NCBI GenBank assembly: GCA_028714395.1
Contig: JAQTMJ010000012.1
Span: 1 to 10,746, forward strand
DNA length: 10,746 bases
DNA from: Candidatus Iainarchaeum sp.
GTDB lineage: Archaea; Micrarchaeota; Micrarchaeia; Anstonellales; Bilamarchaeaceae
Reading direction: 5' to 3'
Of this stretch, positions 1 through 6,663 are shown in pieces. The notes beneath the pieces were generated by a model. The model saw only the letters and a program-made list of their open reading frames with translations. It searched no databases and was not told the DNA's origin. Position 1 is the stretch's first letter. The number at the start of each line of letters is the position of its first letter. The translations under genes were made by a program, and so were the position numbers.

Positions 1-6
1 CAAATG

Positions 7-1458
7 TCAGTCCAATGGGGCGGGTTCTGACTGAAAATCCCTTCGAGCCCGCCTTTTCTTTGAATCCCTTAATTGCCCTCGTGAATCTTTTTTTACCGGA
101 GGTTCCTTAAGAACAGCATGTCTTGCTTTTCTGTTTGTGCTATTTTCGCGGGGCGAAAAACCTCGCTGAACATTCTGGAAGCGTCCCATCTTCCCGGTTT
201 TCTTTCCCTCTTTTTTCCAAATTCCGGCCCTATCTGTGCGTTCCTTCTTCATCTTCCCATAGGGTTTCAGCTGCCCGGATTCTTTGCATTCGCGTGTTTT
301 GCGTTTTCCTGCAGAATACGCCAACTTGCCTGCTTTCGGCTGAGGCCGGCAATCAACCTCCATTTCACGTTCTGGGTGCTTTGAATCCAGTTTTCGGGCG
401 TCCTTGATTTTCATAACTGGGCACCCTTCATCATATACAAAGTCCGTTCCCCTCGCCTTCGGCTCCACGGTTTCGGATTTGCATTCCTGTTGCCCGATAG
501 GCATGGCCTCCTTTTTCAGTTTTGTGTTCGAATAAACAAGCATAGGCACGCAATATTCAGCTTCACGCACCACTTTCGTTGCCTCACTCGGTTTTCCGCC
601 TTTTTCAGCTTCCACGCAAGCCTCATTGGACTGCCCTGTAAGGGAAGCGTGCAGATTCCTCCTGAGCTTTGCATTTAGCATGCGCACTGCTCGGTTGTAT
701 CTCAAGAATCTCGCATCTTCAGGTTCCTCGCCGTAGTTTTCCCCGCCGTAAACCTCCTTTTTCCGGTCCGCGGCAAAAGACTGGCTCTTTGCCGTTTGGT
801 CAAGCTGGCAAACATTTCTTTCCAAGAAGCCCGGAAGCGTGTACTGTTGCATTGCACCTACAATATCTACATAAGCTCCGATGAGCTGCTGATCCGTCAT
901 TCCGGCCCTGCTTTCTCCTAACTCGTTAAGTCCGCCAAGCAGCTCGGCAGTGGCGGATATCCAGAATTCCACATTGAGGTCAAGGGCTTTCTGCTGCACA
1001 GTCGGGCAAAGGCCACCGCCAAATCGTATCTGAGTTGGCAAATCTAGTTTTTTCAAATGCCGATCATCTTGCATCCTCACGCTTTCAAGCTCCTCGGTCA
1101 ATATTATCTCGTCTCCACCCGGAAAATACGCCTTTCCGTTCACTAGCGTCATGGGTAGCCCGTATTCCACCTCCCCTTTCCGCCGAGTGTAAAATTGTAT
1201 GTACCCTATCCGCAAGCCAAGAAGATCCACCTCCTTCACGTAGCCGTCCCCGACCGTGGCCTTGCCCGCTTTACTCTCGTTTATCGCTCTTACGATCTCG
1301 TTGCTGAATCGTTTTCCCTTCTCCCCATAAAATTGGCATTCGACTTCCTTTCCGGTATGATCCCGCCCAATAAGCTCATATCTCTTGAATCGTCTGTCAT
1401 TGCTCCGGTCTGCGCCAATCAATCCTGGGATGGTTGGTTTTGCGGATTTAAGAAGCAT
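7..1458 (-). CDS. Uncharacterised protein with polybasic C-terminal tail
   Basis: I do not recognise this 483-residue protein. Residues 1-130 look like a small mixed alpha/beta region (RYELIGRDHTGKEVECQFYG, then LGLRIGYIQFYTRR), and residues 155-215 look helical. From about residue 280 the protein appears disordered. Residues 371-480 contain 36 Lys/Arg against 11 Asp/Glu, with clusters such as KKRRARR near the end, so binding to nucleic acid or another polyanion is plausible but unproven. Nine cysteines are scattered (41, 151, 217, 281, 303, 326, 346, 370, 391) without a clear zinc motif. No signal peptide or membrane segment is seen. The ATG at 1458 is supported by a TATA box centred 27 bases upstream, which predicts a leaderless mRNA. 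Codon third positions look less GC-rich than in the genes to the right, which may hint at a different origin. The ORF is intact, ending in TGA at 7-9. Confidence 0.72.
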   Translation of the reverse strand: MLLKSAKPTIPGLIGADRSNDRRFKRYELIGRDHTGKEVECQFYGEKGKRFSNEIVRAINESKAGKATVGDGYVKEVDLLGLRIGYIQFYTRRKGEVEYGLPMTLVNGKAYFPGGDEIILTEELESVRMQDDRHLKKLDLPTQIRFGGGLCPTVQQKALDLNVEFWISATAELLGGLNELGESRAGMTDQQLIGAYVDIVGAMQQYTLPGFLERNVCQLDQTAKSQSFAADRKKEVYGGENYGEEPEDARFLRYNRAVRMLNAKLRRNLHASLTGQSNEACVEAEKGGKPSEATKVVREAEYCVPMLVYSNTKLKKEAMPIGQQECKSETVEPKARGTDFVYDEGCPVMKIKDARKLDSKHPEREMEVDCRPQPKAGKLAYSAGKRKTRECKESGQLKPYGKMKKERTDRAGIWKKEGKKTGKMGRFQNVQRGFSPRENSTNRKARHAVLKEPPVKKDSRGQLRDSKKRRARRDFQSEPAPLD

Positions 1459-1480
1459 AGCGGCTATTTTTCAGATAAAC

Positions 1481-1490
1481 ATTATAAACC
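1481..1490 (-). promoter_or_regulatory. TATA box of the 483-residue gene
   Basis: On the minus strand this reads GGTTTATAAT, close to the archaeal TATA consensus. Its centre lies about 27 bases before the ATG at 1458, so transcription is expected to start at or next to the start codon, giving a leaderless transcript. No Shine-Dalgarno-like sequence precedes the ATG, which agrees. Confidence 0.6.
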
Positions 1491-1511
1491 CAATCGCGGT
1501 TTTTCAGGAAC

Positions 1512-1524
1512 CTTTTTAATTTTT
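1512..1524 (+). promoter_or_regulatory. Possible TATA box of the small winged-helix gene
   Basis: This is a T/A-rich run (CTTTTTAATTTTT) in the divergent intergenic region. If used, it places transcription start near 1543-1549, leaving a leader of about 7-13 bases before the ATG at 1556. The match to consensus is only fair. Confidence 0.35.
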
Positions 1525-1555
1525 TAGCGAAGCGGTCTATCAGGTCGATGATGAT

Positions 1556-1807
1556 ATGCTTTTCATGAGGGAGAAACAGGTTGCGGCTTTGCTGGTGCTC
1601 AAGGACCACAGCTCGGCCTGGCACCTCTCCAAGATAGCGAGGCAGTCAGGCACCACCTACGTCTACGTGACCAAGCTGATGTACATCCTGGAGAAAAAGG
1701 GCCTGGTCTCCATGGAGACCAAGGGGAAAAAGAGAGTGGTAACGCTCACGGAAAAAGGGCTCAAGCTTGCCAACCTCCTTGAGGAAGCGAAATCCCAGCT
1801 CGCCTAG
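1556..1807 (+). CDS. Small winged helix-turn-helix DNA-binding protein
   Basis: This 83-residue protein is made almost entirely of one winged-helix domain of the MarR/ArsR-like type common in archaea. After a first helix (KQVAALLVLKD) comes the helix-turn-helix, HLSKIARQSGTTYVYVTKLM, then a helix LEKKGLV, and a wing hairpin with two short strands (LVSMETKGKKRVVTLTEKG). A closing helix (LKLANLLEEAKSQ) could dimerise. The second half of the HTH would be the DNA-recognition helix. A transcription regulator is the natural reading, but its targets are unknown. The start could also be the second ATG at 1565 (residue 4). It faces away from the 483-residue gene, whose promoter lies in the shared 97-base gap, so that gap is a reasonable place to look for its operator. 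Its stop codon overlaps the stop of the converging next gene. Confidence 0.85.
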   Translation: MLFMREKQVAALLVLKDHSSAWHLSKIARQSGTTYVYVTKLMYILEKKGLVSMETKGKKRVVTLTEKGLKLANLLEEAKSQLA

Positions 1808-2256
1808 ACCACGCGCAGTGCGACCTTCCTCTTCACGTAGTTCACTACCTTGTTGTAGTCGCTGAAATGCACGTACGCGGTCACGTCCAGCTCGTAGGTC
1901 TCAGGCCTGGTCTGGGTGGTCCCGTAAACCGTTACCGCGAACTCGGAAGTCGCGCCCGGCTCTATCTGTCCGAGCTTCTTCTCGTATTGCTTGCTCACCA
2001 CCGTGGCATCAAATCCCAGCATCTGGCCCCTTGGCGCAAGCGCCTCGAACGAAACCAGCTGCTTCTCGCCGGTCTCGTTGGATATCTTTACAATCATGTC
2101 AATGCGGTTGTCCTTCCTTGCGGCAAGCCTCACCGGCAGGAAGCGTATGGACATGCTTATCGGGCTGCTGGTCTCCCTGAGCTGGTTCGGCAGCTGGGTG
2201 GGCTTGTTCTTGTAGCCCTTCTTTTCAGCACCGAAAATATCGTCGAGTAGACTCAT
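1804..2256 (-). CDS. Uncharacterised 150-residue protein, probable beta-sandwich
   Basis: No named family is recognised. After an N-terminal segment (MSLLDDIFG, then a polar stretch to about residue 30), residues 33-150 alternate hydrophobic residues in the manner of a beta-sandwich. Strands are suggested by SMSIRFLPVRLAARK, RIDMIVKISN, QLVSFEALAP, SEFAVTVYG and TYELDVTAYVHF. The N-E-T turn after a strand and the late phrase IEPGATSEFAVTVYG resemble Ig-like or arrestin-like folds, but that is inference. There is no signal peptide or membrane segment, so it should be cytoplasmic. The start is well supported: AGGTGA, a good archaeal Shine-Dalgarno sequence, stands four bases before the ATG at 2256, and a TATA box lies further upstream. 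It is divergent from the secretion ATPase, with a candidate RNA gene between them. A functional link to either is possible but not shown. Confidence 0.8.
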   Translation of the reverse strand: MSLLDDIFGAEKKGYKNKPTQLPNQLRETSSPISMSIRFLPVRLAARKDNRIDMIVKISNETGEKQLVSFEALAPRGQMLGFDATVVSKQYEKKLGQIEPGATSEFAVTVYGTTQTRPETYELDVTAYVHFSDYNKVVNYVKRKVALRVV

Positions 2257-2260
2257 AAAT

Positions 2261-2266
2261 TCACCT
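2261..2266 (-). promoter_or_regulatory. Shine-Dalgarno site of the 150-residue gene
   Basis: On the minus strand this reads AGGTGA, complementary to the archaeal 16S rRNA 3' end, with four bases to the ATG at 2256. It fixes the start and shows that this gene has a leadered transcript, unlike several neighbours. Confidence 0.7.
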
Positions 2267-2300
2267 TTCTGAATAGCAGTATCGCGTATTTAAATAAGAT

Positions 2301-2312
2301 ATTATATTTAAA
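2301..2312 (-). promoter_or_regulatory. TATA box of the 150-residue gene
   Basis: On the minus strand this reads TTTAAATATAAT. It predicts a transcription start near 2281 and a leader of about 24 bases that contains the AGGTGA ribosome-binding site. A second AT-rich match at 2287-2297 would start the transcript too close to that site, so it is less likely. Confidence 0.55.
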
Positions 2313-2370
2313 CCAGACTATTTTCCGGGGTTTTTTCACATAAATATACTAAAATAAACCACCTACCAAA

Positions 2371-2380
2371 GATTTAAATA
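2371..2380 (+). promoter_or_regulatory. Strong TATA box for a candidate RNA gene
   Basis: GATTTAAATA is a near-ideal archaeal TATA box, preceded by a purine-containing segment (ACCAAA) that could act as a BRE. It predicts a transcription start near 2402, about 180 bases before the protein start at 2581. The next gene has its own TATA box, so this promoter probably serves the structured segment in between. Confidence 0.5.
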
Positions 2381-2401
2381 ATAGTTAGTTCCCATCCTCT
2401 C

Positions 2402-2510
2402 TACTACAGACGCTTCTTTTGTATCTGGGGAGGAAAACTGGTCGCCTTGCCAGCACAGCGATGTGCTGGCCTAATTTTCCACGAACCCAGTGAAACTTTC
2501 CTGAAGAATT
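2402..2510 (+). ncRNA. Candidate structured small RNA (unidentified)
   Basis: Seen in sequence: a long imperfect hairpin. The outer stem is CTGGG (2425-2429) with CCCAG (2486-2490). An internal loop follows (GA opposite ACGAA). The middle stem is GGAAAA (2432-2437) with TTTTCC (2475-2480). A second internal loop has 11 bases on one side and 4 on the other. The top is a perfect 9-bp stem, GCCAGCACA (2449-2457) with TGTGCTGGC (2462-2470), closed by the GNRA tetraloop GCGA. CTTC (2413-2416) could pair with GAAG (2503-2506) to close the whole. A consensus TATA box sits at the right distance upstream. The ends are estimates; no clear terminator is seen. It does not match what I know of 5S, SRP, RNase P or box C/D RNAs. 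It could instead be a long 5' leader of the ATPase mRNA. The rest of the gap 2257-2580 holds only promoter elements. Confidence 0.45.
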
Positions 2511-2544
2511 TTAACGCTCACTATGCGCCATGCCCCAGCGCTGC

Positions 2545-2556
2545 ATATTTAATAAT
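2545..2556 (+). promoter_or_regulatory. TATA box of the secretion ATPase gene
   Basis: ATATTTAATAAT is centred about 31 bases before the ATG at 2581, predicting a transcript that begins within a few bases of that codon. Because the box lies inside the extra 17 codons that an upstream ATG at 2530 would add, it argues for 2581 as the true start. Confidence 0.55.
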
Positions 2557-2580
2557 TACCGCAGAAAAAGCCCCGATACC

Positions 2581-4863
2581 ATGTGCAACGCTTACATAGA
2601 AGGAACCCTGGCAGTAGTTGATTTGTCCAAATGCCCCTACGAATTCGGCTCCCCCGAATTCCTGAACATACACCTGAAGGACCTGGCCACCATAGAGGGC
2701 GAAATCACCCGCATACGCTACGAGGAGGAGCTGGTGATAGAGCTCGACGAGGAAAAAACATCCGTGCTCATCGAGTACGCCAACATAATAAGGCAGGTGG
2801 AGAACATAATGCTCCGCGAAGACGTCTACGGGATGAAGCAGGACGACCATTACGATTTGCGGAAAAGGGCGCTCAGGCAGTTCTACGACTACATGTTCAT
2901 GAACCCCATAATGGCCGAGCGCACGCTTTCCGACTTCAGCGAGACCATGCCCGAGAAGCAGGTCTACATAAAGGGCTACCAGACCTTCAGGGCCTGGGTG
3001 AACGGCATACTCAAGCGGTTCTCGGAAGCCAAGCTCTGCGCGCTCACGAAAAAAACCGGGGACATGCGCATGGCGTTCCTTTCCCTCGCAGGCCTGAAAA
3101 GCCTCTATTTCATCAATTCCATAGTCCTGGACATACCGCCCAACGCGGTGCCCATGAAGGACAAGGACGCGTCCTACAAGCTCCACTACGGATTGGAGAC
3201 GCAGATTTATGACATACAGGAAGGGGACACGTTCCTCTACGTGCAATCAAACCCGTTCATAACAGGGTTGAAGCCCGAGCTCCAGAAAATGCTCAAGAAC
3301 CTCATACTGGAGCAGAACAAGGAGAATTTCGAGAACGCCGATTACCGCATACTCTTCGAGCTCAAGAGCAAGGAATACCGCCAGTTCTTCCTGGACAGCG
3401 CAGTCATGAAGGAAATCCCCATAACGCCCAAGGAAGCCATAGCCATGGGCAGGGAAGCCGCGGCATGGGTCGTGGGGCTGGGCGCGCCCATAGAGAACCT
3501 CGCCCTGGACCGCCAGAACGTTACCGATATCTACATAGACAGCGAGAACTCGCCCATTTACATAGAGCACCGCAAGTTCGGCATATGCCATACGCTCTAC
3601 CGCTACAACCGTGAGCTGCTCGAGAACTCGTTCAAGCACATCGTGCTTTCCGAAAAAGGGGTGCGCAAATTCGATGAGAACGTGCCCATAGTGGACGTGG
3701 TGCTCAAGCGCCTCACCATGAGGTGCCACCTCCAGCGTCCCCCGGCCACTTTCGACGAACTCCAGGGCGCGCTCAGGATAATGCAGGACACCCCATTTAC
3801 TTACCCGCAGTACTTCGGTCTCCATTCGCTCAGCCCGTTCTTTGCCGGCTATGATGATGTGATGGTGGTGCTGGGCTGCAGCGAGGCCGTGCTCGGCCTC
3901 AAGGGATGCGGAAAGACGTCCTTCACCGCGGCCAAAATACTCTCCATAGGCACCAAGAAGCGCATAATACCGATCCAGGACATAGAGGAAATTCCGGTGC
4001 GCGCCTTCCGCAAGCGCGGCTTCCATATAGGCGCGGCCCGCGTCCAGAGCTCGGACGTGGAAGCCAGCGGCAACGTCCAGTCCTCCTATGGCAAGGAGCT
4101 GGATTTGGTGAGCATGGCCAACGCCCTGCTGAGGATGGGCGACGCGGCCGTGATAATCAACGAAGTGAGAAGCAGGCTCGCGGTCCAGGGCATAATCAAC
4201 CTGCTCAACACCCAGCCCGGAGTTTTCCTGCTGTACAACCTTCATGCGGAATCGCTCAAGGACATCCAGGACAGGCTGGAGCTGGTGTTCGGGATTCCCG
4301 CGGTGAGCATGCTGGCCACGGACAGGTACAGCTTCCTCTCCAAGATCCATTTCGGGAGGAAGGGGCGCATCCACAGGATGGTCGGTTTCTCCTATGAGAC
4401 CAACCAGCAGGAAAAGAACTTCATCCCTGTGTTCCAGCTCGAGCGCGGCAACAACCTTGAAAGCTGCGTCCTCAAGCCCCTGTTCATAAAGAATCCGGAG
4501 GCAAGCTCCTACGACATATCCAAGATGAACGTGTGGAAGATGGAGAAGGAGATGGACCTGGAGTTCATACCTCCGGCGCTCAAGCGCAGGGCAGAAGCCA
4601 GCGGCGTGAAGCCCGAGCAGTACATAATCCAGTCCTTCTTCAAGGGTCGCCTCTTCAACCAGGTTTACGTTGCCTCAGTTGAGATGAACAATCCGCACCT
4701 GAATGAAATAGACTTCGTGTTCAAGGTGAACAACGCGGCAAACCGCATACTGCAGGAGCTGGAAAAAGAAAATGGCGACGTGGATTTCAAGGACGCCCAG
4801 GCCAGGATGGACGCGGAATTTGCAAAGCTCCTGAAGGCCGAAGTGGAGCTAGCCAAAAAATAA
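2581..4863 (+). CDS. Type II/IV secretion system ATPase (PilT/VirB11/GspE-like), divergent
   Basis: A cytoplasmic hexameric ATPase of the kind that powers assembly of archaeal type IV pili, archaella or related secretion machines. In the 760-residue product, the family's N-terminal domain is seen around residues 314-335 (VTDIYIDSENSPIYIEHRKFG) and 370-395 (RPPATFDELQGALRI). The Walker A motif is GLKGCGKT at 439-446. The acidic box is IQDIEEIPVRAF just after it. The Walker B-like segment is DAAVIINEVRS (521-531), and the histidine box is LYNLHAES, with His555. Two boxes diverge from the usual forms GEVRGxE and TGHxGxxSTxHA. It is longer than the usual 500-550 residues, with about 300 residues before the recognised domain and a charged, helical tail of about 110. 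No platform membrane protein or pilin gene is nearby, so the machine it serves is unknown. An ATG at 2530 would add 17 residues but overlaps the TATA box. Confidence 0.9.
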   Translation: MCNAYIEGTLAVVDLSKCPYEFGSPEFLNIHLKDLATIEGEITRIRYEEELVIELDEEKTSVLIEYANIIRQVENIMLREDVYGMKQDDHYDLRKRALRQFYDYMFMNPIMAERTLSDFSETMPEKQVYIKGYQTFRAWVNGILKRFSEAKLCALTKKTGDMRMAFLSLAGLKSLYFINSIVLDIPPNAVPMKDKDASYKLHYGLETQIYDIQEGDTFLYVQSNPFITGLKPELQKMLKNLILEQNKENFENADYRILFELKSKEYRQFFLDSAVMKEIPITPKEAIAMGREAAAWVVGLGAPIENLALDRQNVTDIYIDSENSPIYIEHRKFGICHTLYRYNRELLENSFKHIVLSEKGVRKFDENVPIVDVVLKRLTMRCHLQRPPATFDELQGALRIMQDTPFTYPQYFGLHSLSPFFAGYDDVMVVLGCSEAVLGLKGCGKTSFTAAKILSIGTKKRIIPIQDIEEIPVRAFRKRGFHIGAARVQSSDVEASGNVQSSYGKELDLVSMANALLRMGDAAVIINEVRSRLAVQGIINLLNTQPGVFLLYNLHAESLKDIQDRLELVFGIPAVSMLATDRYSFLSKIHFGRKGRIHRMVGFSYETNQQEKNFIPVFQLERGNNLESCVLKPLFIKNPEASSYDISKMNVWKMEKEMDLEFIPPALKRRAEASGVKPEQYIIQSFFKGRLFNQVYVASVEMNNPHLNEIDFVFKVNNAANRILQELEKENGDVDFKDAQARMDAEFAKLLKAEVELAKK

Positions 4864-4887
4864 CCATCGCAAATCCGGAATCTAGCT

Positions 4888-5652
4888 CTAAATCTTTTTC
4901 GGGTACTTCTGGTTCAGCTCCGGGCTGTTCTTCATTATGATCTTGTGCACGCCGCTCCCGTACTGCGCGGCTTTTTTCCTCCGCTCCAGCGCGGTTTTGG
5001 GCACCCCGAGCAGCTTTCCCGCCTCGCGCAGCACCCCTTTCTTGAGCTCCCTGTCCGCCATCCTTTCCTCCAGCGGAATTCCGAACGCAAGTTCCGCCAG
5101 GCGCCTGCTGTAAAACGGGAACCTCGCCTCCAGCCCGCATTTGTAGGCTATCTTCCTTATCATGGCGATGTCCCCGGCGCCCAGCGCCTCGAATTCGGCC
5201 TTCACTATCGCGTCCAGGTTCTTTCCCTCGGCCGCGTACCTGTAATAGCGCTCATAGCCCATGAACAGCTCCTCGGAGCCCGAGCCGAACATAATAGCTC
5301 CGTATCCTGCCTCGGCAGCCCTGGCGCAGCACGCGTATATGGGCACTCCTATCTCTATCTTGAGCAGCCCCGCAGGATAAAATTCGTAAATCCTCCGGTA
5401 AATTTCCAGCACTTTGGCCTCATCAAGTATTATTTTTTCCAGCGGAAGCCCGAGCTCCCCTGCGACGGTTTGCGCGTATGCGAGGTCCTCGCTCCCGTCC
5501 ACTCCGGCGGAAAAAAGAAAGACTTCGCCATGCCTCTTCGCTATCGCTGCGAGCGTGGCGCTGTCCAATCCTCCTGAGAATGAAATCGCAATCCTGTCCT
5601 CCATGCATTCCGTGGTGCTTTCCTCCAGCGCCTTTGCCAATTCAGTCAGCAT
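4888..5652 (-). CDS. Asparagine synthetase C-terminal-type PP-loop protein, stand-alone
   Basis: The 254 residues correspond to the ATP-pyrophosphatase (adenylating) domain of asparagine synthetase B without the N-terminal glutaminase domain. The PP-loop is SFSGGLDS at 24-31. The second signature, normally G-x-G-x-D-E-L-F-x-G-Y, reads GSGSEELFMGY at 123-133, with Glu replacing the usual Asp. The helical part GLEARFPFYSRRLAELAFGIP (173-193) and the late motif ERRKKAAQYGSGV also match the family. Such proteins activate a carboxylate with ATP and transfer an amine. Without the glutaminase part, ammonia would have to come from solution or a partner, so asparagine as product is only one option. 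The start at 5652 lies 21 bases after the lipoprotein stop, with AGGTCGG as a weak ribosome-binding site, so the two are probably one operon. It converges with the secretion ATPase across a 24-base gap. Confidence 0.87.
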   Translation of the reverse strand: MLTELAKALEESTTECMEDRIAISFSGGLDSATLAAIAKRHGEVFLFSAGVDGSEDLAYAQTVAGELGLPLEKIILDEAKVLEIYRRIYEFYPAGLLKIEIGVPIYACCARAAEAGYGAIMFGSGSEELFMGYERYYRYAAEGKNLDAIVKAEFEALGAGDIAMIRKIAYKCGLEARFPFYSRRLAELAFGIPLEERMADRELKKGVLREAGKLLGVPKTALERRKKAAQYGSGVHKIIMKNSPELNQKYPKKI

Positions 5653-5673
5653 GTTCCGACCTGCGTTCTGCGT

Positions 5674-6642
5674 CTAGCAGGAAGACTGCACTGCCCCGAG
5701 GTCCGAGGTTATCCCGTTTCCGAGCTCCGCCATGTTCTCCATCTCGCCAATCATGGCCGGGATGTCGTAATCATCCATGCTTGTTTGCAGCGAATCCGAC
5801 ACGCTCCCGAGCTGGCTGAGTTTGCCCCTGATAGAGTCGATCGCGCTTTTTTGCCCCGGGCATCCGGCTTCCAATGTGGACAACGCAGTTCCAGCTTCAT
5901 CGCTCAGGGTGGAGGCAGTTTCAGCGGAATTGTCCGCCAGGGCGTAAACCGCGTCTTCCAGGTCCTCGTTTACAATGTCGCTGCTGTCCACCAGGTATCC
6001 CATCAGGTCTGCATAGGTCGCATCAAGGTCGTCCACGCTTTCGGCACTCTGCACATCGTCTTTGTAGCTGGCCAAATCATCCTTGAGCCCGGCCACATCC
6101 TCAGCCAGCACATCCTTCGTGTCCGGATCAACCTGCCCGATGCCACTCACCTGGTCGTTGAGCGCATCCAGATCCGCAACCACATTATCTATGCCCGCGT
6201 TCAGTCTCTCACTGTAGGTGTCAAAATCATCCCCTGAAAGGTTCTCCGTCCCGAAAACCGAAACAAGGTCCGAGCTGGCGTTTATGCCCGAGGCGGCATC
6301 CGAATCGTTCTTCAGCTCCTTGGCCAGCCCTGCTATCAGTTCAATGCTGCCCGAAATGTTCACCGCCCCCGTGCCCCCAGTGGCATTCAGCGTGGCGTTT
6401 TCTTCCGGATTTAGCGTCCCATTAGTCACATTCTCAGTTACGTTCCCTTCCGGTGCAATGGTCGCGTTCGTGCCGTTTTCAACCGTCTGGTTGAAAGTCT
6501 GGTTCAACTGGTTCTGCGAGCCGTTGTCCGAAGCATTCGGCTGGATTAGCGGGGTTCCGTTCCCGTTCTGGGAAGGGTTGCCCGTGCAGCCGGCCAGCGC
6601 AACAAGCGCCACCAAAATCATTATCAGGAACTCGTTTTTCAC
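5674..6642 (-). CDS. Sequon-rich, acidic surface lipoprotein
   Basis: The 322-residue product begins with a short lipoprotein signal, MKNEFLIMILVALVALAGC, with lipobox LAGC and lipid-bearing Cys19. After it comes a flexible Asn/Thr/Gly-rich stalk (20-100) with 13 N-X-S/T sites (N28, 36, 40, 47, 51, 56, 59, 67, 71, 74, 82, 86, 95), and three more at N112, N121 and N134. Residues 101-322 are acidic, rich in Asp/Ala/Ser/Leu, and probably form long helices or a coiled coil. Cys261 and the last residue, Cys322, could form a disulfide outside the cell. The protein would be anchored in the outer face of the membrane; its function is unknown. I chose the GTG at 6642 because GGTGG stands four bases before it. 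An ATG at 6654 would add MGGI but leaves only nine bases after the tRNA end and no ribosome-binding site. Confidence 0.85.
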   Translation of the reverse strand: MKNEFLIMILVALVALAGCTGNPSQNGNGTPLIQPNASDNGSQNQLNQTFNQTVENGTNATIAPEGNVTENVTNGTLNPEENATLNATGGTGAVNISGSIELIAGLAKELKNDSDAASGINASSDLVSVFGTENLSGDDFDTYSERLNAGIDNVVADLDALNDQVSGIGQVDPDTKDVLAEDVAGLKDDLASYKDDVQSAESVDDLDATYADLMGYLVDSSDIVNEDLEDAVYALADNSAETASTLSDEAGTALSTLEAGCPGQKSAIDSIRGKLSQLGSVSDSLQTSMDDYDIPAMIGEMENMAELGNGITSDLGAVQSSC

Positions 6643-6663
6643 AATACCACCCATGGATAAATT

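Noticed and set aside
2402..2510. Structured segment as 5S rRNA, SRP RNA, RNase P RNA, box C/D or H/ACA guide RNA
   Set aside because: Conserved 5S, SRP helix 8 and RNase P core sequences are absent and the segment is too short for the latter two. No RUGAUGA/CUGA boxes are present, and no ACA box is clearly placed after the lower stem. The GAGGAAAA stretch resembles an RNase P motif only superficially.
2521..3246. Open 241-codon minus-strand frame opposite the secretion ATPase
   Set aside because: It lies wholly over a gene with clear family motifs. Its translation (rich in His, Val, Gly, Glu) is typical of an antisense frame of a GC-rich gene.
3247..4374. Open 375-codon minus-strand frame opposite the ATPase core
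   Set aside because: It is antisense to the Walker motifs. Its composition has no family resemblance, and it has no promoter or ribosome-binding site of its own.
4893..4899. T-run after the ATPase gene as a plus-strand terminator
   Set aside because: It is only five T in a row and lies inside the coding end of the converging gene, where it encodes lysines on the other strand. Too weak to list.
5785..6237. Plus-strand 150-codon frame opposite the lipoprotein
   Set aside because: The minus strand has a full lipoprotein signal, lipobox and ribosome-binding site. The plus frame has none of these.
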